NCBI RefSeq assembly: GCF_000063445.1
Contig: NC_009464.1
Coordinates: forward strand, 496,001-560,000
DNA length: 64,000 bases
Direction: 5' to 3'
DNA from: Methanocella arvoryzae MRE50
Lineage (GTDB): Archaea > Halobacteriota > Methanocellia > Methanocellales > Methanocellaceae
Both the position numbers and the translations under genes were made by a program. How positions within the stretch are numbered: position 1 is the stretch's first letter; every line of letters starts with the position of its first letter. A model generated the notes under the pieces. That model was not told the DNA's origin. It made no database searches and saw nothing but the letters and a program-made list of their open reading frames with translations. This document shows, piece after piece, positions 25,393 to 33,643 of the stretch.

Positions 25393-27384
25393 ATGTGTGA
25401 GCTGATCTGTGTGAAGCCGTTAAACCGCAATGTGATGTTCAGTGCCCTCATGACCGTAGCGTTATTATCATGCGTAGCACTGCTGGCCATTTCCGCCTCC
25501 GGCAGCAAGCCGTTTGAGCCGATCGTTTACTATCAGTGGCAACCGCAAGATGCAGTAGGCCTGGAAACCTTCAAGTCAGGCACAGACCTGATCGAGGCGT
25601 TCAGGAACTCTACGGAGCCGGCCTACTGGGAATATGCAGATGATGTCCGATCTCCGGCGGGTATGCCCATGCTGGGCACTGCACCCGCTGCATCCACAGG
25701 ATGGAGTAAAGCCGGCGACATGACTGCTGGCAAGGACTATTCCACTACTAACGTGCAGGTGGCCGGAGTGGATGAGGCCGACATCATCAAGACCGACGGC
25801 AGTAACATCTATCTTGTCAGCAACGGCCGGCTCATCATCGCAAAAGCTTACCCGCCCGGGGATGCAAAAATCCTGTCTAACACCAGCTTCGGCAACTTTA
25901 CCCCGAATGAGCTGTTCGTCAGTGGCGACCGTCTGCTGCTCTTCGGCAGTGGCAGGGAAGACTCTTACGAACCGTGGGTCCGTGTCGACGGCAAAAGCAT
26001 TATGCCGCCCCGCCCGCTCTCCTCGTTTACCTCCGCCCGGCTGATGGATATATCCGATCTGTCTAACCCCCGGGTAGTCAAGACAATCGATATCGAAGGC
26101 AACTATATGACCGCCCGGATGATCGGCGACTACGCTTATTTCGTGATCAACACCCGGCCATACATCGCCCGCCCGGAGGTTAAAACACCGGACGAGATAA
26201 TACCCCTGTACCGCGTGGGATCGGGGGATTTCCAGCCTGTTGCGGAAGCCACTGATATCCGGTATATCCCTCCCAGGTCCATCTCCAGCTTCGTCACTAT
26301 CTGCTCGCTATCGATGAAGGGGGATGGCGGCGACCTGGTTAAGGAGACGATCGCCGGCTCGGGACAAGAACTCTATGCCTCGCCCGACAACCTCTACATT
26401 ACAAAGTCGAGCAGCCCGTACTACTACCGGGAAGGCTCTTCGGGCAACGAAACCACTTCCATCGTGAAGTTCCACCTGTCCGGCGGGCAGATCACCTCCG
26501 CAGGCAGCGGCAAAGTGCCCGGCCATTTACTCAACCAGTTCTCTATGGACGAGCATGAGGGATACTTCAGGATAGCGACCACAAGAGGCGACCTGTTCGA
26601 TGACAGGAACCCGTCGACTAACAACATCTACGTTCTCGACAGCGCCATGAACACCGTCGGCTCGCTCGAAGGCCTGGCGCCCGGCGAAAAAATCTACTCT
26701 ACGAGATTCATGGGCTCCCGGTGCTACATGGTGACCTTCAAGAAAGTAGACCCGCTGTTCGTCATCGACCTCTCCGACCCCCGGAACCCGAAAGTGCTGG
26801 GCAAGCTGAAGATACCGGGGTACAGCGACTACCTGCACCCCTACGATGAGACACACATCATCGGCATCGGAAAGGAAGCGATCGACGCCGGCGAGGATAA
26901 GACCTCGAGCAGGGGCCTGGATTTCGCATGGTACCAGGGCGTCAAGATGGCGCTGTTCGACGTCAGCGACGTGGAGCACCCGAAAGAGCTCCACAAAGTA
27001 GTCATTGGCGACCGCGGCACCGACTCCCCGGTACTGACCGACCACCGGGCCTTCCTGTTCGACAGGAACACCGGCCTGCTGGTGCTGCCTGTAACTGTCG
27101 CAGAGATCCAGGGCGAGAGAACCAGCGATAACCAGTATGGTGACTTTGTGTTCCAGGGCGCCTACGTGTACGACCTCAGCTTAGCGAACGGCTTCGTGCT
27201 CCGGGGTAAAGTGACCCAGTACGAGTCGGACGAGCCGTTCAAGAAAAGCGGGCTCTACTTCCACGGGGACAGGTCAATCATGAGAAGCCTGTTCATTAAG
27301 GACGTGCTTTACACTATGTCCCAGAGCAGGCTGCAGCTGAACGATCTGGATACTCTGGAGAAGCTTAGGGCCATTGCGCTTTAA
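25393..27384 (+). CDS. Secreted beta-propeller domain protein
   Basis: A 663-residue extracellular protein of the archaeal/bacterial beta-propeller family (Beta_propel, PF09826). A signal peptide (SALMTVALLSCVALLAIS) is followed by the family hallmark VDEADIIKTDGSNIYLVSNG and by several propeller-blade strands (DISDLSNPRVVKTIDIEG, VIDLSDPRNPKVLGKLKI). Function of the family is unknown; some members bind or cleave at the cell surface. A TATA-like TAAATTATAATC at 25367-25378 sits too close to ATG 25393, so GTG 25411 may be the real start. A T-rich tract follows the stop. Confidence 0.88.
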   Translation: MCELICVKPLNRNVMFSALMTVALLSCVALLAISASGSKPFEPIVYYQWQPQDAVGLETFKSGTDLIEAFRNSTEPAYWEYADDVRSPAGMPMLGTAPAASTGWSKAGDMTAGKDYSTTNVQVAGVDEADIIKTDGSNIYLVSNGRLIIAKAYPPGDAKILSNTSFGNFTPNELFVSGDRLLLFGSGREDSYEPWVRVDGKSIMPPRPLSSFTSARLMDISDLSNPRVVKTIDIEGNYMTARMIGDYAYFVINTRPYIARPEVKTPDEIIPLYRVGSGDFQPVAEATDIRYIPPRSISSFVTICSLSMKGDGGDLVKETIAGSGQELYASPDNLYITKSSSPYYYREGSSGNETTSIVKFHLSGGQITSAGSGKVPGHLLNQFSMDEHEGYFRIATTRGDLFDDRNPSTNNIYVLDSAMNTVGSLEGLAPGEKIYSTRFMGSRCYMVTFKKVDPLFVIDLSDPRNPKVLGKLKIPGYSDYLHPYDETHIIGIGKEAIDAGEDKTSSRGLDFAWYQGVKMALFDVSDVEHPKELHKVVIGDRGTDSPVLTDHRAFLFDRNTGLLVLPVTVAEIQGERTSDNQYGDFVFQGAYVYDLSLANGFVLRGKVTQYESDEPFKKSGLYFHGDRSIMRSLFIKDVLYTMSQSRLQLNDLDTLEKLRAIAL

Positions 27385-27439
27385 GCTTCTTTTTACTTTT
27401 TTCAAAGCATATATCTCACTACAGCTCGTATAACTGATC

Positions 27440-28120
27440 ATGCAAGACTACGCCGCCGCATCGAACGTTTTGATCACGAAGCTGGAGCTGAAGCGCTCCC
27501 CAATTGCTATTACTCTCCTGCCCGAGCGCCCGCCCATGGAGAAACTGACCGAGCCCGTCAGGCTGTGCGAGATGTGGGCTAAGGCGATGGAGGGCGAGAC
27601 TGTCTACGCCACGGAGAAGGAGGAAACCTGCGGGGGCGGAGCCTATTATATGGGCCTGGCTGAAATGTCGCCTGTACAGCGGAACGGCACTCTGTTATCC
27701 AGATTGTATCCTCTTTACGCTACACCCATGGCAGCAGTCCGCACCAATGAGCGCAGCCCCCGGATTCCCTTCGGTACAGCTCTGGCCACCGTCTGCTGCC
27801 CGCTGGAGAAAGCCGAAGGCGACATAGACGTCGTGATGATCGTCTGCAATTCTCTGGCGGCCATGAAGCTCGTCGACGCGGCGGTGTTTGAGACGGGCGG
27901 GTACGTATCAGGCATGACCGGTCCGGCAACCTGTTCTGTCGCCTTCGCTCACCCCTACCTTTCCGGCGAGGTCAACTACTGCATGGCCGACGTCGGGGCG
28001 AGGGAGTACATGAAACTGGCGCCGGACGAGATGATCGTGAGCATTCCGGGCGATCGGCTTGCAGAAGTAGTCAGAAACCTCGAACGTACCACCGGGAGTA
28101 TACTATATGACCGGCTGTAA
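27440..28120 (+). CDS. DUF169 family protein
   Basis: A 226-residue cytoplasmic protein of the DUF169 family. Typical features: KLELKRSPIAITLLPERP near the N-terminus, RLCEMWAKAMEG, a cysteine-containing EETCGGGAYYMGL loop, and the C-terminal DEMIVSIPGDRLAEV. The family is common in anaerobes and often lies beside redox or ArsR-linked genes; its reaction is unknown. TATA AGCATATATC at 27406 supports the start. The next gene begins 14 bases before this stop, so both are co-translated. Confidence 0.88.
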   Translation: MQDYAAASNVLITKLELKRSPIAITLLPERPPMEKLTEPVRLCEMWAKAMEGETVYATEKEETCGGGAYYMGLAEMSPVQRNGTLLSRLYPLYATPMAAVRTNERSPRIPFGTALATVCCPLEKAEGDIDVVMIVCNSLAAMKLVDAAVFETGGYVSGMTGPATCSVAFAHPYLSGEVNYCMADVGAREYMKLAPDEMIVSIPGDRLAEVVRNLERTTGSILYDRL

Positions 28121-28925
28121 GATCACCTGCCTGGTCAACAACACCGCAGCCCCGGGCTACAAGGCAGAGCACGGCATCTCTTTCCACATCGAATCCAGCT
28201 GCCTCAGAATGCTGTACGATACGGGCCAGAGCGGCGACGTACTGCTACACAACGCAAAAACTGCCGGCATAGACTTCGGGTGGCTGGGGCTCATCATACT
28301 CAGTCACGGACACTATGATCATACCGGCGGGCTGCTGAAGGCGCTGGAAAAATCGGGCACGATCAAGGTCATGGCCCACGAAGCGGCCTTCAACCAGAAG
28401 TTCGCCCTCAGAGAAGGGAAGCCCGAAAGCATCGGCATACCCTTCAATGTGAAATCTCTGTGGAACTACTGTGACATTGTCCTTCAGCGGGGGCCTTACA
28501 CGATCTGCGGAGGCCTCTGGGCTACTGGCGAGATCCCCCGGGTGACGCCTTTCGAGCCGCCCAGCAGCCGGTTCATGGAAGAGCACAAAGGCGCCATGTT
28601 CACGGACCAACTCAAGGACGACCAGTCCATCGTTGTCGACACGAACGATGGCCTCATGCTAATCACCGGCTGCTGCCACTCCGGCGTGGTAAACACGATA
28701 CTACAGGTCAAAGCCCTGTTCGGCCGGTATCCCACCACCATCGTCGGAGGCCTCCACATGGAAAGCGCCGACGATGCCCGCATTACAGCCACAGTCGAAG
28801 CGCTGAAAGAAGCCGGCGTCAAAAAGGCCATCCTCGGCCACTGCTCTGGCACTAAGATCATGGATGCTTTACGAACGGCAGGCGTCGAGGTCGTGGCGCT
28901 CGAAGCTGGCATGCGCATCCTTTAA
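28107..28925 (+). CDS. MBL-fold hydrolase of the methanopterin-biosynthesis-like family
   Basis: A 272-residue metallo-beta-lactamase fold enzyme. The metal motif is intact (SHGHYDHTGG), with LITGCCHSGVVNT, GGLHMES and ILGHCSGTK providing further ligands and the family signature. It is of the type annotated as 7,8-dihydropterin-6-methyl-4-(beta-D-ribofuranosyl)aminobenzene-5'-phosphate synthase, a methanopterin-related step, but this superfamily is over-annotated. Overlaps DUF169 by 14 bases. The 3' flank is a family A foldback repeat. Confidence 0.85.
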   Translation: MTGCKITCLVNNTAAPGYKAEHGISFHIESSCLRMLYDTGQSGDVLLHNAKTAGIDFGWLGLIILSHGHYDHTGGLLKALEKSGTIKVMAHEAAFNQKFALREGKPESIGIPFNVKSLWNYCDIVLQRGPYTICGGLWATGEIPRVTPFEPPSSRFMEEHKGAMFTDQLKDDQSIVVDTNDGLMLITGCCHSGVVNTILQVKALFGRYPTTIVGGLHMESADDARITATVEALKEAGVKKAILGHCSGTKIMDALRTAGVEVVALEAGMRIL

Positions 28926-28931
28926 CGTATT

Positions 28932-29164
28932 CACCACAAAGACGCACGGTGAAACAGTTCACCACAGAGGCACAGAGACTCACAGAGACTCACAGAGTAC
29001 TGGTTACCACAGAGACACAGAGACTCACAGAGACTCACAGAGAATTATCTATCAAGTGATTGATATAGTATAATCTATTAAAAGATCTCTGTGCGTCTCC
29101 GTGCCCTCTGTGCCTCTGTGGTAAAACCTCTGTGCGTCTCCGTGCCCTCTGTGCCTCTGTGGTA
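28932..29164. repeat. Foldback repeat, family A, two-fold amplified
   Basis: Left arm (28932-29042) has two copies of a unit containing CACAGAGACTCACAGAGACT. Right arm is a 41-base direct repeat starting at 29087 and again at 29128, each containing CTCTGTGCCTCTGTGGTAAAA. The arms are mutually complementary in motif, separated by an AT-rich spacer (29043-29083). Related to 10126-10255. Confidence 0.85.
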
Positions 29165-29185
29165 AAAAAGAGGTATTGCCATTTT

Positions 29186-29773
29186 TTATTCGAGCAGTAG
29201 CAGAGCGAAAGTAGGCAACTGCGCAGCATTCAATATATTCCTGTCAGCCACGACGTGGGTGTCGAGCCCTGCGTTTTTGGCCGTAGCGAAGACGTCGATG
29301 CCGGCTGATTCGAGAGAAGGCCTGGTGTCTACCGGGAACTTGCAGCCCTTGTTGTCGTACAGCGCGCAGACATCGCATTTGCGGCACCGGTGGGCGCCAT
29401 AGGCGAAGGCTTTGTAGTACCCGGCGAGGAAGGCGTGGCGTTCCATTTCATAGATCGCTTTGCAGACGTGCAGGCTGAGCTTGTCCATCGTCCTGTTGAT
29501 GTCTTTGGGCGGATAAGTGTCGAAGTCGAGGTAACCGTCGTACCGGAGGAGGTAGGCGGTTGTGTACTCGTCCAGGACCTTTCTGGTCTCTTCTGGAGAA
29601 GGACTGTACGGCGGGCAGGCGAGCCTGGTGCCGTAGTTTTTACACCCGAACTGGCACTTGAGGCGTACCCAGTGGGCGGTGACGATATCTGCCGGCTTGA
29701 TTTTGACGAACGCCGAGGCGCCGCTGTCGAAGGCCATCCGCCTCAGCTCTTCTTCGATCATTGGTCCTGTCAT
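29186..29773 (-). CDS. DUF2284 predicted metal-binding protein
   Basis: A 195-residue cysteine-rich protein. Two clusters are seen: CQFGCKNYGTRLACPPYSP (about residues 39-57) and HRCRKCDVCALYDNKGC (about 129-145), the signature of DUF2284, which is expected to bind metal or an iron-sulfur cluster. Common in methanogens and other anaerobes; function unknown. It follows the repeat region and is convergent with the MBL gene. Confidence 0.9.
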   Translation of the reverse strand: MTGPMIEEELRRMAFDSGASAFVKIKPADIVTAHWVRLKCQFGCKNYGTRLACPPYSPSPEETRKVLDEYTTAYLLRYDGYLDFDTYPPKDINRTMDKLSLHVCKAIYEMERHAFLAGYYKAFAYGAHRCRKCDVCALYDNKGCKFPVDTRPSLESAGIDVFATAKNAGLDTHVVADRNILNAAQLPTFALLLLE

Positions 29774-29915
29774 GAGATCACTAATAGTAATCCGTTGCCA
29801 TATAGAAATACATTTTTTACCATGCTACATGCTACTCACTGTCAGGGATTAGCTCGATTTTACGGGAGCAGAGACTATATGTATATCAAGACTAATCTAG
29901 ACTACTGGTTGTATT

Positions 29916-30143
29916 ATGGCAGACTTGAAAAACGTCGCCAGAGATAAGTTTAAGCAACGGGTAGTACAGACGGTTACGGGCATAATTGCGATCATCGGAG
30001 TGACGCTATGGTTTTTAGGCCAGTGGTGGGGTCCGTACCTCGCCGCGGCATCGATCATCTTATTTACAGTAGCGACGCTGCGCTGTATGGACGATGAAGC
30101 GGTCCTTAAAAGAGAGCACTTTGCGCAGCTCGCAAAAAAGTAA
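29916..30143 (+). CDS. Small two-helix membrane protein
   Basis: A 75-residue protein with a charged N-terminus (KNVARDKFKQR), two hydrophobic segments (about 20-36 and 40-55: VTGIIAIIGVTLWFLGQWW and YLAAASIILFTVATLR) and a charged C-terminus. A TATA-like ACTATATGTATATC precedes it. No family recognised; could be a small stress or cell-envelope protein. Converges on the pyruvate-kinase-like gene. Confidence 0.6.
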   Translation: MADLKNVARDKFKQRVVQTVTGIIAIIGVTLWFLGQWWGPYLAAASIILFTVATLRCMDDEAVLKREHFAQLAKK

Positions 30144-30154
30144 TCCGGATTTAT

Positions 30155-30748
30155 TCATTTCCTGGACTTGTCCCTGGGCAGGCAGATGAACTCCCGCACC
30201 TGCAGGTCGAAGAAGCTGTTTGAGTGTGCAGGCTTGATGACACATGCAGTGTCGACGCCAGGCCAGTTGCCGCCGAGGGCGATGATCTCAGTCTCTTCAT
30301 CTACAGGCACGTAGCCGCCATCTGCCGCCATAAGGCTGATTTCCACACATACCTTTGTCCCGACGCTGATCAGGGTGCGCAAGGCTTCAGCAATCGTTTC
30401 CACCCGGGAAGCGCCGCCGAGCCTTCTCGAGATCGAGCGCTCGACTCCGGATAGCGCGTGGGACATTTCCACGACGGTTATGCCCATTTCTCTCAGCTCA
30501 CTGAGGTACCGGTCTTCCAGGTCTCGCTCTCCCGGGCCGGAGAAGCCCACATGGTGACCTACGACGATCACTTTTACGCCCGTGCCGGCAAACGCCTTTG
30601 CCGCTTTCACGCCGGTTTCGCCGCTGACGCTGGCCACGACGACATACTTAATCCCCAGTTCCTTCGCCCTTTCCACTGCCAGCCGGATCGTGTCATCCGT
30701 GTTCTGCCCGCCCGGCTTCTCGAAGTAAACGATGTCCCGCTTGATCAT
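30155..30748 (-). CDS. Pyruvate kinase alpha/beta (C-terminal) domain-like protein
   Basis: A 197-residue stand-alone version of the C-terminal domain of pyruvate kinase. It begins IVYFEKPGGQNTDDTIRLAV, typical of the archaeal stand-alone group, continues with VVVASVSGETGVKAAKAF, then GHHVGFSGPGE and a conserved SLMAADGGYVPVDEETEIIAL block. There is no catalytic barrel, so it is not a pyruvate kinase; the group has unknown function and may bind nucleotides or phosphorylated ligands. Length fits the family. Confidence 0.85.
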   Translation of the reverse strand: MIKRDIVYFEKPGGQNTDDTIRLAVERAKELGIKYVVVASVSGETGVKAAKAFAGTGVKVIVVGHHVGFSGPGERDLEDRYLSELREMGITVVEMSHALSGVERSISRRLGGASRVETIAEALRTLISVGTKVCVEISLMAADGGYVPVDEETEIIALGGNWPGVDTACVIKPAHSNSFFDLQVREFICLPRDKSRK

Positions 30749-30840
30749 GATTAGAAGATTGTCCGGGGGTGAAATAAAGGTTACTTATTAGTTCACACAA
30801 TATAAAACGATTGCTACGCTGTACTATCCACTATTACAGG

Positions 30841-31290
30841 GATACTCGAAAACAGCTGTCTCTATGTTGGTGAACGTACACGAACGCTGCGCTGTACCGG
30901 CTATCACATTACTATGATACTCTCAAACGGTTATCTCTGTGGAGGTGAACGTACACGAACGCTGCGCTGTACCGGCTATCACATTACTATGATACTCTCA
31001 AACTGTTATCTCTGTGGAGGTGAACGTACACGAACGCTGCGCTGTACCGGCTATCACATTACTATGATACTCTCAAACGGTTATCTCTGTGGAGGTGAAC
31101 GTACACGAACGCTGCGCTGTACCGGCTATCACATTACTATGATACTCTCAAACTGTTATCTCTGTGGAGGTGAACGTACACGAACGCTGCGCTGTACCGG
31201 CTATCACATTACTATGATACTCTCAAACTGTTATCTCTGTGGAGGTGAACGTACACGAACGCTGCGCTGTGCTAAACCACACAGATGCCA
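30841..31290 (+). repeat. Tandem array of a 75-bp repeat (six units)
   Basis: Units start at 30841, 30916, 30991, 31066, 31141 and 31216. The first is diverged in its left half, the middle four are nearly identical, and the sixth departs after 31270 into the adjoining foldback element. The only regular difference among the rest is AAACGG versus AAACTG. Each unit ends near CGAACGCTGCGCTGT, the terminal motif of the foldback element. Because 75 is divisible by three, the array stays open as a 144-codon ORF; this is not evidence of coding. There are no unique spacers, so it is not a CRISPR array. Confidence 0.95.
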
Positions 31291-31529
31291 CAGATTCCAA
31301 TTGATTCCACAGATTTCTCTGCTGAATCCACAGAATACTACACGATAGCACAGAAGGAACATGCAATGCTATTCGATCACTGATAGCAATCATAAGAGTA
31401 CTATAGTAATAGATCAGATTATTTTTTAGTTATCTGTGGAATCAACCGTAATCTGTGCAATCGATCGTAATCTGTGGATTCTGTTTCAATCTGTGGCATC
31501 TGTGAGGGTCTGGCACAGCGCAGCGTTCG
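31256..31529 (-). repeat. Foldback element, family B, copy 1 (inverted relative to copy 2)
   Basis: Ends are a perfect 17-bp inverted repeat, CGAACGCTGCGCTGTGC at 31256-31272 and its complement at 31513-31529. Inside, CACAGA motifs start at 31280, 31289, 31308, 31329 and 31349, and the complement TCTGTG starts at 31433, 31452, 31471, 31490 and 31499: spacing 9 then about 20 from each end, mirrored. The centre is AT-rich (31380-31430). Its reverse complement matches 50161-50427 over the full length. Homology also continues for tens of bases beyond both ends. Confidence 0.93.
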
Positions 31530-31652
31530 TCTTGCTGTCTCGAGAGAGCCTGTACAACAATAAAACGCACAGCCCAGCATTCATATTGTCGTGTAGTTTC
31601 TGGATAAGCACGAGAACTATATGTAACTGGATGCTATAGATCGTCCCGTCTT

Positions 31653-32417
31653 ATGCGCATCATCGGCTACTCATCGATAGATAAGGCACTCGTCGTCGCC
31701 CCGGGGCCGAAGGTACTCGATATTTCTTCCGGGATAGCCATGACGCTGACCGGTCGGGGCTGTGCGGGACGGTGGGATGGAGATAAGTATATCCCTTGCG
31801 ACAGCTCTGTGGCGCCTTACTGTCAGCGATGTGTTGGGGCTGCCGACGCGTGCGTGATTTGCCGGGGGGAGTGTCGCAAGCCTGAAAAGACCTGCAATGA
31901 GGAGCACTCTGTCTATCTGGCGGTATTTGCACCTTCGACTATCAAGGTCGGGGTGTCGAGGACTTACCGTCTGGAGACTCGCCTGAACGAGCAGGGAGCG
32001 GACGAGGGGTATGAGATTGCCCGGTTCCCCGACGGCGAGGCAGCGAGAAGGCTGGAGAGGGAGCTGAGTGCAAAATACCCTGACAGGCTGGGGTTCACTG
32101 ATAAAATCAAGGCAGGATGTATTGACAGGGCTGCCATCGATGCTACTATCACCGATTTTACGCCGATCCGGCGCTTCAGCTTCAAGTACTTTCCCCGGGA
32201 GTTATGGATGGCACCGATCTTGATCAAGCCCGACGTCGGTATGACTGTTTCCGGAACGGTGTTCGGCGTCAAAGGGCAGGCGCTGGTGCTGGAAAAGTAC
32301 GATACGCTGTACGCTATGAGCCTCGACAGCCTGATCGGGTACGACTGGGAAGAGGTCCAGTGCAACAGTGGTCAAAAAAGAAAAGGAAGCCTGCAGGTTT
32401 CCCTGTCAGGCTTTTAG
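31653..32417 (+). CDS. DUF2797 domain protein
   Basis: A 254-residue protein of the DUF2797 family. The cysteine cluster CQRCVGAADACVICRGEC (about residues 49-66) probably binds zinc; the central segment YLAVFAPSTIKVGVSRTYRL resembles the GIY-YIG-like core proposed for this family, followed by RLNEQGADEGYEIARF. Function is unknown; a nuclease role is only a fold-based guess. It lies immediately after the family B foldback element with a TATA-like sequence between. Confidence 0.82.
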   Translation: MRIIGYSSIDKALVVAPGPKVLDISSGIAMTLTGRGCAGRWDGDKYIPCDSSVAPYCQRCVGAADACVICRGECRKPEKTCNEEHSVYLAVFAPSTIKVGVSRTYRLETRLNEQGADEGYEIARFPDGEAARRLERELSAKYPDRLGFTDKIKAGCIDRAAIDATITDFTPIRRFSFKYFPRELWMAPILIKPDVGMTVSGTVFGVKGQALVLEKYDTLYAMSLDSLIGYDWEEVQCNSGQKRKGSLQVSLSGF

Positions 32418-32438
32418 CCTTGTCTGTCTGTCTGTAGT

Positions 32439-32915
32439 TTAGCGCTGTTGTTCCGGCACCCGGGCGTCCTGGGCGGGCTGCGGTTCCGCAGGTATTTCTA
32501 CGATGCGGTATTCTCTCTCGATCTTGTTGCCGCGCCGTTCCAGGAAGCCCTCGTTGTGCAAACGGGAGAGGTACGTGGATACTGTGCTGATCTTGATCTC
32601 TTCGTTATAGGTTCGCCAATACCGGTCTTTAACGTCGATTGTGTTGAACCATGCGCCGCGGTATTCGAATTTTAAAAATAATTTCAGCCGTTCCTTGATG
32701 GTCATCCGGTCGCTTGACAGGTCTCTGATGTCTTTCGCCATGACGGATGTGGCTTGGGCCTGAGGCGCCTGAGACGAGGTACTTGCGCCGCCAAATGTCT
32801 GGCGGATCGAGTTGATCGCCCTTTCAAGCTCATCGGCTTTCAGGTCTTCTCCGAGGATGGTGAAAGCTGTTATTTTACCACTCTGGTTATCCAGGCTGAT
32901 CTTAATATCAACCAT
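32439..32915 (-). CDS. Winged-helix protein, putative transcription regulator
   Basis: A 158-residue protein. An N-terminal beta-rich segment (residues 1-40) is joined by a Gln/Ala/Ser-rich linker to a winged-helix-like domain at about 70-140 (STVSTYLSRLHNEGFLERRG looks like the recognition helix and wing). The tail is P/Q-rich. No family name recognised. The 728-base non-coding region upstream is packed with direct and inverted repeats, which suggests, but does not show, autoregulation. Confidence 0.7.
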   Translation of the reverse strand: MVDIKISLDNQSGKITAFTILGEDLKADELERAINSIRQTFGGASTSSQAPQAQATSVMAKDIRDLSSDRMTIKERLKLFLKFEYRGAWFNTIDVKDRYWRTYNEEIKISTVSTYLSRLHNEGFLERRGNKIEREYRIVEIPAEPQPAQDARVPEQQR

Positions 32916-33643
32916 GTTACAGCCCTCCCTTAGTCCTCACTGATTATCTGATGACATTAAGAGGCGATCCCCCTACAGGACCGCCTCTAAATCACTTTTC
33001 CAATCCATCCCTACTATTTGCCGTTTTGCGTTTTTTCCAATCCATCCCTTATGACCCACAGCCAAAGACTGCGAGTTTGCCGTTTTGCGTTTTGGTTGTA
33101 TGATTGTAAACGCACCTCAATACCCGGGTGTTTGCCGTTTATGCACAATTACTGCCCAATCCATCCCCATGTCTCAGGCGTAATCGTTGATTACCTACCT
33201 ACCATACCATATCAGACGCAGTTAACTGTCATTGTGCTACACAGCTTGCTGCGTACTACATATCCATAGTAGTATCTCCAATTATATAAGCTTTTCGAGG
33301 AAAACCGGTTATTTTATTAGTGCTTAAGACTTAAGCACAAAATAACACAAGTTTTACCTTATAATCCGTAGGATTTTCGAGTATTTATAGGTTCACCTGT
33401 TCACAGGTTATAGCGCTACGCCGGGCGATCGGTAGCTCAGTGAAACCAGAATCTGTGGTTACCTGTATAATACTGCAAGACAGAAAATCAGGGCTTAAAT
33501 TTGTGGCAATATTTAAAAATACGACATAACTACAAACATTAGTGGAAGCACATTCACAGTGTGTTCACAATTTTTGAGGTGTTGTGAACAAGTGTAAAAA
33601 CAGTTTATTCGCCCGTTCTCGGGATGCCATGGATATAAATCGC
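32916..33643. promoter_or_regulatory. Long non-coding region with direct and inverted repeats
   Basis: A hairpin GAGGCG/CGCCTC at 32961-32987. Direct repeats: TTTTCCAATCCATCCCT at 32996-33012 and again near 33033-33049, with a diverged copy near 33154; TTTGCCGTTTTGCGTTTT at 33017-33034 and 33076-33093, with a shortened copy at 33131. A perfect palindrome GTGCTTAAG-A-CTTAAGCAC at 33320-33338, flanked by TTATTTT/AAAATAA. An inverted repeat TGTTCACAA/TTGTGAACA at 33562-33590. No convincing ORF or tRNA. Confidence 0.6.

Noticed and set aside
30841-31290. Regular repeats that could be taken as a CRISPR array or a repeat protein (144-codon ORF)
   Set aside because: Units are contiguous with no unique spacers, no cas genes are nearby, and the open frame follows from the 75-base (3n) unit length and lacks stops by chance.
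33425-33470. TAGCTCAGT-like string suggesting a tRNA D-arm
   Set aside because: No matching acceptor stem, anticodon arm or TTC loop can be drawn around it.
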